16,158 nt of DNA, taken from NCBI GenBank assembly GCA_002353935.1, contig DEKP01000026.1, positions 52,741 to 68,898 of the forward strand, read 5' to 3'. This document shows, piece by piece, positions 1 to 5,199 of this stretch (within the stretch, counting starts at the first letter, position 1; each line of letters starts with the position of its first letter). Source of the DNA: Ruminococcaceae bacterium UBA2719 (GTDB lineage: Bacteria > Bacillota > Clostridia > Oscillospirales > Acutalibacteraceae). Under the pieces are notes generated by a model. It made no database searches, was not told the origin of the DNA, and saw only the letters and a program-made list of their open reading frames with translations. The translations under genes and the position numbers were made by a program.

Positions 1-269
1 AGGATTTTGGTTTTGATGATATGCTCCTTAGTCAGCCAAGTGTTTTCTTTCAGGCGTGGGCGTATATCCTTTTCATAAAGCTGTGTAAAGGCTTCAAAGG
101 ACATATCCATATCAGCGGCGTTCTGCTGCTGAAAGGTACGCTCCCATTCCTGCGCTTCACGCTTGGTGGAAAAACCTCGCTTGCATTTCTGCTTGCGCTC
201 GCCTTTCCAATTCATATATCGAGCCATCACATACCAAGTGTTATTGCTCTCGTTCTTAAATACAGGCAT
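1..269 (-). CDS. Tyrosine-type site-specific integrase, N-terminal part (cut by window edge)
   Basis: Minus-strand reading frame opening with M-P-V-F-K-N and running off the left edge, so only about 89 residues are visible. The visible part has the pattern of the arm-DNA-binding domain of Tn916/phage-type integrases: W-Y-V-M-A-R-Y, a basic K-G-E-R-K-Q-K-C-K-R stretch, G-F-S-T-K-R-E-A-Q-E-W-E near residues 31-42, then the start of the SAM-like core-binding domain (F-E-A-F-T-Q-L-Y, K-E-N-T-W). The catalytic R-H-R-Y domain would lie outside the window. AAAGGAGG stands about 9 bases before the ATG and supports this start. Its start overlaps the end of the excisionase-like gene by 14 bases, so the two are translationally coupled. 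By family it would integrate and excise the mobile element whose other markers lie to the right. Family call is firm; element type (ICE, IME or prophage) is not resolved. Confidence 0.85.
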   Translation of the reverse strand, partial: MPVFKNESNNTWYVMARYMNWKGERKQKCKRGFSTKREAQEWERTFQQQNAADMDMSFEAFTQLYEKDIRPRLKENTWLTKEHIIKTKI

Positions 270-459
270 TTGTTAAATCCTCCTTTCCGACTCCGTAGAG
301 CCTTTCGTTAAAGTATTGTCTGTTTACTCTTCCTGAGATAGTGACGAAGCCCTTTGCTTTCAGCTCGTCGTTAAGCTGCTTAATGATTTTGTAAGCATAC
401 GAAACCGATACATCAAGCTCGGTGGCTACCTCCTCTACTCTCATAAATTTATTCTCCAT
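256..459 (-). CDS. Small HTH DNA-binding protein, excisionase-like
   Basis: A 67-residue protein made mostly of one helix-turn-helix: M-R-V-E-E-V-A-T-E-L-D-V-S-V-S-Y-A-Y-K-I at residues 6-25, followed by a basic, glycine-containing wing (G-F-V-T-I-S-G-R-V-N-R) around 37-47. Such small proteins directly upstream of tyrosine integrases in Firmicutes elements usually serve as recombination directionality factors (Xis) or regulators. An AAAGGA site lies about 8 bases upstream of the ATG. The gene overlaps the integrase start by 14 bases and is preceded by a roughly 200-base leader and a near-consensus promoter. The excisionase role is inferred from size, fold and position; it could instead be a transcription factor. 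Confidence 0.75.
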   Translation of the reverse strand: MENKFMRVEEVATELDVSVSYAYKIIKQLNDELKAKGFVTISGRVNRQYFNERLYGVGKEDLTNACI

Positions 460-664
460 AGCATTTGTCCTTTCTTTATGATTTTTGATATATGGATGTA
501 AATAAACGCAGAGTTGTGCCGTTCTACCCGCACGTCGTTCCTGCCCCCTTGTTGTCAGGAGCGTTATCTCGCTCGCTCTTACTTACGCAAGAGGTCTTGG
601 CGGAGTATCCCGTGCAGACGGTCATTCAGTTGTATATAAATATAGCAGGTAACGCTATAAGTTT
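460..664 (-). other. Long leader of the xis-int transcript with hairpins
   Basis: No gene is visible between the xis start and its promoter. The stretch is more GC-rich than its surroundings and contains several short inverted repeats: GTGC/GCAC at 516-519 and 530-533, and GAGCG/CGCTC at about 559-563 and 574-578. Transcribed from the promoter at 665-693 it would form a structured 5' untranslated region of about 200 bases. A regulatory role such as attenuation or translational control is inference only. It matches no riboswitch I recognise. Confidence 0.35.
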
Positions 665-757
665 AGTATAATACACAAATATGTTTATGTCAAGTGGTTT
701 TGAAGAAAATAATTAAACTTTTTTATTTACATTGCTCTTGACGACATTAAACTTATA
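656..757. promoter_or_regulatory. Inverted 10-bp operator-like words in the divergent xre/xis control region
   Basis: TATAAGTTTA occurs at 656-665 next to the -10 box of the leftward promoter. Its exact inverted copy TAAACTTATA occurs at 748-757 inside the spacer of the rightward promoter. A partial copy (TTAAACTT) lies near 713-720 between them. Position and symmetry fit binding sites for the adjacent XRE repressor, which could silence both promoters. Confidence 0.5.
665..693 (-). promoter_or_regulatory. Promoter for the xis-int operon
   Basis: Read on the minus strand: -35 TTGACA (688-693), a 17-base spacer, -10 TATACT (665-670). This is a near-perfect housekeeping promoter facing the xis gene. 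A TATAAGTTTA word (656-665) touches the -10 element and is a candidate operator. Confidence 0.75.
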
Positions 758-766
758 TGCTATTAT
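738..766 (+). promoter_or_regulatory. Promoter of the XRE repressor gene
   Basis: -35 TTGACG (738-743), a 17-base spacer, -10 TATTAT (761-766), with TATAAT three bases further on. It faces the repressor gene that starts at 800, opposite the xis-int promoter. Confidence 0.7.
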
Positions 767-799
767 AATTACAAGAAAATTCGACAAGGAGTGAGAATA

Positions 800-1318
800 A
801 TGGCTATTGGCGAAAGAATCCGCTTTATCCGTAATCTCAGAGGAATGACACAGAAATACTTAGGTATAATGGCAGGCTTGCCTGAAAGAACTGCCGACAT
901 CCGTATGGCGCAGTACGAAGCAGGAACAAGAACGCCGAAAGAAGATTTAACTAAGGCTTTGGCTCACGCTTTAGATGTATCGCCCGACGCTTTGACCGTA
1001 CCCGACATTGATTCCTATATCGGTTTAATGCACACGCTGTTTGCCTTAGAGGATATATACGGTCTGACGATTGAAAACAGGGACGGCGAAATCATTATGC
1101 GTATTGATCCGTTCAAGAGCAGAGAAGCCAGAAATCTTTTAGATGATCTCCCCGGTTGGTGCGCAGAGCGTGAGAAATACCGCAAGGGCGAAATCAGCAA
1201 GGACGATTATGATAAGTGGCGTTATAACTACCCGAAGTATGACACCTCAAAGCGTTGGGTAAAGGTGCCGTCTAAAGAGCTAAGCGACGCTTTGATTGAG
1301 GGATTGAATAAAAAGTAA
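800..1318 (+). CDS. XRE-family HTH transcriptional repressor of the mobile element
   Basis: A protein of 172 residues with an N-terminal XRE/Cro-type helix-turn-helix at about residues 3-60: I-G-E-R-I-R-F-I-R-N-L-R-G-M-T-Q-K-Y-L-G, then Q-Y-E-A-G-T-R-T-P-K and L-A-H-A-L-D-V-S-P-D-A-L. The remaining residues form a less conserved domain rich in charged and aromatic residues (W-C-A-E-R-E-K-Y-R-K-G-E-I-S-K-D-D-Y), probably for multimerisation. ATG at 800 is chosen because AAGGAG (786-791) lies 8 bases upstream; a GTG at 791 would overlap that site. Divergent from xis-int, as expected for an element immunity or lysogeny-type repressor. Its target sites may be the inverted words at 656-665 and 748-757. 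It is followed after 34 bases by the pyrophosphatase-like gene, so the two are probably co-transcribed. Confidence 0.85.
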   Translation: MAIGERIRFIRNLRGMTQKYLGIMAGLPERTADIRMAQYEAGTRTPKEDLTKALAHALDVSPDALTVPDIDSYIGLMHTLFALEDIYGLTIENRDGEIIMRIDPFKSREARNLLDDLPGWCAEREKYRKGEISKDDYDKWRYNYPKYDTSKRWVKVPSKELSDALIEGLNKK

Positions 1319-1352
1319 GATATAGATAAATTGGATTTTCGGAGATATATAA

Positions 1353-1676
1353 ATGATTGGTGATATTGTTACAGTAACAGTTGATAGACCTCTTGGAAGC
1401 TATCATCCAAATCACAAAGATATTTATTATCCAGTTAATTATGGATATGTCAAAGGAGTTATTGCGCCTGACGGCGAGGAACAGGATGCATATATTCTCG
1501 GTGTAAATCAAGCAATTGAAGAATTCACAGGTAAGATTATTGCAATCATTCATCGAATAAATGATATCGAGGATAAGTGGGTAGTTTGTCCAGTTGACTG
1601 TACGTTTACAAAAGAAGAAATATTTGAACAAGTGAACTTTCAAGAACAATACTTCCAAATTGAAATAATCTTATAG
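1353..1676 (+). CDS. Short inorganic pyrophosphatase-like protein
   Basis: A protein of 107 residues resembling the core of family I soluble inorganic pyrophosphatases: V-D-R-P-L-G-S-Y-H-P near residues 10-19, Y-Y-P-V-N-Y-G-Y-V-K-G near 25-35, then P-D-G-E-E-Q-D-A-Y at 39-47 in place of the usual D-x-D-P-x-D metal-binding signature. It is much shorter than the usual 165-180 residues, but short Firmicutes proteins of this type are commonly annotated as pyrophosphatases. Whether it hydrolyses pyrophosphate is unproven; several metal-binding aspartates are replaced by glutamate or glutamine. GGAGA 7 bases before the ATG supports the start. The 34-base gap to the XRE gene, and its position inside the att-like boundary, suggest it is cargo of the element. 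A strong hairpin follows. Confidence 0.7.
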   Translation: MIGDIVTVTVDRPLGSYHPNHKDIYYPVNYGYVKGVIAPDGEEQDAYILGVNQAIEEFTGKIIAIIHRINDIEDKWVVCPVDCTFTKEEIFEQVNFQEQYFQIEIIL

Positions 1677-1705
1677 ATTCTGATTTGTTTTTGAAATCAT
1701 AACAA

Positions 1706-1741
1706 AAGCCCTTAGCTGCATTTGTACTCAGCTAAGGGCTT
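1706..1741 (-). terminator. Rho-independent terminator, best oriented leftward
   Basis: A 13-bp perfect stem (AAGCCCTTAGCTG at 1706-1718 with CAGCTAAGGGCTT at 1729-1741) encloses a 10-base loop. The T-rich tail is on the minus strand, so it acts best on leftward transcripts entering the element, though the stem also sits 30 bases after the pyrophosphatase-like gene. Confidence 0.65.
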
Positions 1742-1834
1742 CATCATATGGATTTTTACAGTCACAATCGAAAGAATGATTATTCCTTTACCCCACAACC
1801 ACCTGATACATAGAATAATTGCGGCAATAGAGAC

Positions 1835-1855
1835 TGTTATCAAATTGTTATCAAA
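1835..1855. repeat. Tandem 10-bp direct repeat, candidate integrase arm-binding sites
   Basis: TGTTATCAAA is present twice at an 11-base period (1835-1844 and 1846-1855), about 60 bases inside the att-like sequence. Closely spaced direct repeats near the end of an element are typical of arm-type sites bound by the N-terminal domain of tyrosine integrases. Assignment is by position and form. Confidence 0.45.
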
Positions 1856-1912
1856 AGCAACGCAAAAGGCTCGTAACCCCGCATAAATACTGGGTTTTCG
1901 GCGTTTTACATA

Positions 1913-1927
1913 TCACTCCCACTCAAT
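1913..1927 (-). mobile_element. Candidate attachment site, identical to a guaA 3' end
   Basis: On the minus strand this reads ATTGAGTGGGAGTGA, which encodes I-E-W-E-stop, the conserved C-terminus of GMP synthase. The 3' end of guaA is an established integration site for conjugative elements and islands in Firmicutes. No guaA coding sequence adjoins it here: the DNA to the right is the VanW terminator and gene. It therefore most likely marks the junction between the mobile element (left) and the chromosome (right). Confidence 0.45.
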
Positions 1928-1966
1928 ATATAAAATTTATAAATTTTCACCTTTTCATTTAAAGGT

Positions 1967-2009
1967 AAAAACTCCCCTGTACAAACACATATGCATACAG
2001 GGGAGTTTT
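1967..2009 (-). terminator. Strong terminator of the VanW gene
   Basis: A perfect 14-bp stem (1967-1980 paired with 1996-2009, core CTCCCC/GGGGAG) has a 14-15-base loop and a run of T on the minus-strand side. It lies 14 bases after the VanW stop codon. T residues also follow on the plus strand, so it could work both ways. Confidence 0.85.
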
Positions 2010-2022
2010 ATATTCTAACATT

Positions 2023-3705
2023 TTATTCTGCATTAGATGCCGGCGGCTCCTCTTGAGACGGAGTAGGCTCCGGTTCGGGCTCAGGCTCCGGTTCGGGCTC
2101 CGGATCCGGCTTAGATTCAGGTTTAGCTTCCTCCGGCTTTGAAGACGAAGACGAATCAGAAGATGAAAACGATGAGCTCGAAGATCTGCTTGAGCTTGAA
2201 CCTCCTGACGAAGACGACGAACTGCTACTCGATGAGCTCGACGGCTCAGAAGTATAGTAAGTAGAATTCGGAAGTTGTTCGGTCTTTACCTCTTTATCAT
2301 CTAAATAAAAAGTTCTTGAGGTTTCTGCCCGAAATCCATTTGAAAAATAAGAAGTAACAGATGATGAAACTTTTATCTCGTCGAATTCATCATTTGGCAA
2401 CCCATACATATCACAATGCAAAACAGAGCCCTTCATATAGCACTTCATAAACAACTGATAGTCAAAGGGGTTTTTCATCTTAAGGTCAATATTACCGTAA
2501 TCTACGGTTGCGTCTCTGCCTGCGTCAGCATAACTCGATTTATAATAATGACAGCTTCTCTCCACAACATCCATACCACATAACAGTGCTGCATTATATA
2601 TCGTTGTGCTCGACTGACAAATGCCTCCGCCAACGCCTGTGGTATGCTTGCCTTCTACAATAACTCCCGCTTCTTTATAACCGTTAGAAGTCAGGTTAGA
2701 ATCTCCCGTGCAGTCATTGAAGGACCATGTTTCTCCGGGGTTTATTATAGAATTATTACAAGCAGCTAAGGATACCTCCATATTGGTGTTACCGTTTGAG
2801 TTGTTTGTGGAAGTTGTTGTAAATGATGAAAGCTTCTTAATGTTTTTTTGCAAATATTCTTTTGTATATTTAGGCTGCACATCGTCTGTATCTACATCCA
2901 ACTCACCTGATACTTTGCCGCCTTTGACAAAATCTTTAAGTTGTTTTTCGAATTCATCCTGCTTAACAGATACTCCTACAACCTCGTCTTTATATGTAAA
3001 CATATCATCCTTAGATGAGTCAAAGCTTTCTACCTCGGCGTTTTGTGCTTTTGATTCAACTTCATCAACTACCTTTTTGATTGCATTGTCGCAGCCGTTT
3101 TCATCAAGAATCAACTCGATCTCATATTTTTGCTCTGAGGACTTAAAGCCACGCTCCTGAGAATATTCGAGTGCCTCCTTTAGTACTTCATCCGTAGTAT
3201 ATGTATAAGAAAAATCATCCTTTGTAAGGCTTACGGTTTTGTCAGCGGATTTTGCATCAATTTTTATTTTATCCGCCAAAGCGTTTTCGGTATCTTTGAG
3301 CGCTTCTTTTGCTTCATCAAGCGTCATGCCGGCTAGACATATGTCGTTGACATAAACATTCTTTGCCATCTTTGAGCTGCTTGAGAAAAAGAAGTACCAG
3401 CACGCACCCGCCAAAAGTACAAGAATAACAACCCCTGTAATAATCAATGTAATAATAAGACCGACTTTCTTTTTCTTTTTTGGCTTTGCCATAGAGCCGT
3501 TCTCGTTTATAACAACAAAGTCATCGTGATTTTTGTCGTTTATATCTACTACATCTTCGTTTTTATCTTGAACTGAAGCCTCGTTTGCTGAATTTGATTT
3601 TTCTTCAGTATTATCCCCAATTTGTGGGTTTCTGCTTTTTTTTGCTTCTTCTAAAATGGAGTTTATTTCCATAGTATTTGATATGTTTTTAGAATCTTCT
3701 GCCAA
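2023..3705 (-). CDS. Membrane-anchored VanW-family protein with low-complexity C-terminal tail
   Basis: 560 residues. An acidic cytoplasmic segment (1-75) ends in a lysine cluster, followed by one transmembrane helix at about 81-106, which places the rest outside the cell. Residues about 120-270 resemble the YoaR-type peptidoglycan-binding-like region that often precedes VanW. The VanW domain spans about 300-435 with G-E-T-W-S-F-N at 324-330 and the signature G-V-G-G-G-I-C-Q-S-S-T-T at 357-368. The tail is a serine run (488-522) followed by Pro-Glu repeats (531-557), probably an extended linker within the wall. VanW was named from a vancomycin-resistance cluster but its biochemical role is unknown; no van genes are nearby. 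The start is a TTG with GGGGGCG about 8 bases upstream; the first ATG, 11 codons later, lacks a ribosome site. Monocistronic, with its own terminator. Confidence 0.9.
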   Translation of the reverse strand: MAEDSKNISNTMEINSILEEAKKSRNPQIGDNTEEKSNSANEASVQDKNEDVVDINDKNHDDFVVINENGSMAKPKKKKKVGLIITLIITGVVILVLLAGACWYFFFSSSSKMAKNVYVNDICLAGMTLDEAKEALKDTENALADKIKIDAKSADKTVSLTKDDFSYTYTTDEVLKEALEYSQERGFKSSEQKYEIELILDENGCDNAIKKVVDEVESKAQNAEVESFDSSKDDMFTYKDEVVGVSVKQDEFEKQLKDFVKGGKVSGELDVDTDDVQPKYTKEYLQKNIKKLSSFTTTSTNNSNGNTNMEVSLAACNNSIINPGETWSFNDCTGDSNLTSNGYKEAGVIVEGKHTTGVGGGICQSSTTIYNAALLCGMDVVERSCHYYKSSYADAGRDATVDYGNIDLKMKNPFDYQLFMKCYMKGSVLHCDMYGLPNDEFDEIKVSSSVTSYFSNGFRAETSRTFYLDDKEVKTEQLPNSTYYTSEPSSSSSSSSSSSSGGSSSSRSSSSSFSSSDSSSSSKPEEAKPESKPDPEPEPEPEPEPEPTPSQEEPPASNAE

Positions 3706-3858
3706 CTATATCGCCCCCAATTTCCCACTGTTAGTATATAATAACTTACAATTATTAATTTAATAATCTCCTACAGAATAAAAGAAAGAAAATATGTTGG
3801 AATTTTTGCTATATTTTTTCAATAATTATATATATCTTTAAAATCATAATCTTTTATG

Positions 3859-3887
3859 TTGAACAAAACAACAAAATATACTATAAT
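3859..3887 (+). promoter_or_regulatory. Promoter of the glycosyltransferase gene
   Basis: -35 TTGAAC (3859-3864), a 17-base spacer, -10 TATAAT (3882-3887), 33 bases before the ATG at 3921. The region to its left also contains a TATACT-like box facing the VanW gene, but without a convincing -35. Confidence 0.75.
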
Positions 3888-3920
3888 TATTTAAAACTTA
3901 TCCGTTTGTGAAGGTATATT

Positions 3921-5195
3921 ATGAAAGTATTGATTTTATCCGCGTCAACAGGAGGCGGTCATAACCGCGCAGCTGCTGCATTAAAAGAATATATTATAAA
4001 TCAAAACAGCGATAACTCCGTTCAAATTATCGATGCTTTGGAGCAATGCTCAAAACTGCTTAGCCGCACGGTTACAAAGGGCTACAAAATGCTTGCTATG
4101 AACGCACCGGAATTATACGGCACCTTTTACAAAAGTGCAGACAAGGATTCGCCTATAGGAGATTTAGTCACTACCGTCAACAGCCAGTTTTGTAAAAAAC
4201 TTTTGCCGCTGATTAAAAATCAAAATATTGATATTGTTATATGCTGTCATCCGTTTGCCTCTGCTATGATGTCTAATCTAAAGGAAAAATATAATATTGA
4301 TATTCCGGTTATCGCCATCATAACTGATTTTATGCCGCATAAAGCCTATATAGGCGACAATATCAACGCATTTATCTGTGCAAGCGAGAGCACAGCAAAA
4401 CAGCTAATCGAAAAATATAAGGTTAAAAAAGAGCGGGTCTACGACTATGGTATACCAATCTTTGAGCGTTTTTATAATCACGATTATAAACTCAATAAAG
4501 ATATGAATAAAACAGTAGCAAAAGACCTTGGCTTTGATGAAAACAAGCGCACTATTCTGATAATGGCAGGTTCTTTCGGTGTTACCGATATCTTAAAAAT
4601 TTATGATCACCTTGTAGATATAGACTATGATTATCAAATTATAGTTATAACCGGAAAGAATAAAAAACTTTATGACGCGTTCGAAAAAATGCTCAACCGC
4701 GATATCTCTGAATTTGAAACACAAGAGGCTCCGGAATGGATTGAGCAGTTATCAGACGACAACATCATCAAATTGATATATGATCAAAACGAACATTTTA
4801 TACAAAATATCGTTAAGAAATTTCGCCGTTCTACTAATAAAACAAAACCGACAAAGCTGTTCTACTTTGTTGATAATGTAGAAGATTATATGCATCTTTG
4901 TGATATCATAATTACAAAGCCCGGCGGTCTTACCACCAGTGAAAGTTTAGCCTGTGAGTTACCTATGGCTATTTTTCAGGCTTTTCCGGGGCAAGAGGCT
5001 CAAAACGCTGATTTTTTAATCAAAAATAATATGGCTATTATGTTAAAAAAGGGCGAGGAGGGCGCAAACCAGATTGAAGAACTTCTTAAAGACCGTCAAA
5101 AGCTTGATGAGATGAAAGAAAACTGTAAAAAGCACGCACGTAAAAATTCCTGTGAAAAAATCTATTCTCTAATGCTAAAGCTTTTGGATAAATAA
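3921..5195 (+). CDS. MGDG synthase/UgtP-like processive diacylglycerol glycosyltransferase
   Basis: 424 residues, GT28/MurG-like two-domain glycosyltransferase. The N-terminal acceptor domain has L-S-A-S-T-G-G-G-H-N-R-A-A at 6-18 (the G-G-G-H loop of monogalactosyl- and glucosyl-diacylglycerol synthases) and I-T-D-F at 134-137. The C-terminal nucleotide-sugar domain begins with I-L-I-M-A-G-S-F-G at 212-220 and carries T-K-P-G-G-L-T-T-S-E-S at 332-342, the donor-binding loop. The family transfers hexose from UDP-sugar to diacylglycerol, making membrane glycolipids and, in some species, the lipoteichoic acid anchor; it acts peripherally at the inner membrane. An unusual charged segment of about 50-60 residues (257-309) sits between the beta strand ending I-T-G-K-N and the F-Y-F-V-D-N-V strand. 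GAAGG lies 7 bases before the ATG. Ends 4 bases from the convergent spoIIE gene, with no terminator between them. Confidence 0.88.
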   Translation: MKVLILSASTGGGHNRAAAALKEYIINQNSDNSVQIIDALEQCSKLLSRTVTKGYKMLAMNAPELYGTFYKSADKDSPIGDLVTTVNSQFCKKLLPLIKNQNIDIVICCHPFASAMMSNLKEKYNIDIPVIAIITDFMPHKAYIGDNINAFICASESTAKQLIEKYKVKKERVYDYGIPIFERFYNHDYKLNKDMNKTVAKDLGFDENKRTILIMAGSFGVTDILKIYDHLVDIDYDYQIIVITGKNKKLYDAFEKMLNRDISEFETQEAPEWIEQLSDDNIIKLIYDQNEHFIQNIVKKFRRSTNKTKPTKLFYFVDNVEDYMHLCDIIITKPGGLTTSESLACELPMAIFQAFPGQEAQNADFLIKNNMAIMLKKGEEGANQIEELLKDRQKLDEMKENCKKHARKNSCEKIYSLMLKLLDK

Positions 5196-5199
5196 AAAA

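Noticed and set aside
21..311. A 96-codon plus-strand frame at the left end
   Set aside because: It is the complement of the integrase N-terminus and the end of the excisionase-like gene, with no ribosome site.
1272..1658. A 128-codon minus-strand frame
   Set aside because: It lies antisense to the pyrophosphatase-like gene, which has the recognisable motifs and a ribosome site.
2023..3705. Vancomycin resistance locus
   Set aside because: VanW-domain proteins are widespread in Clostridia; there are no vanH, ligase, vanX or vanRS genes here.
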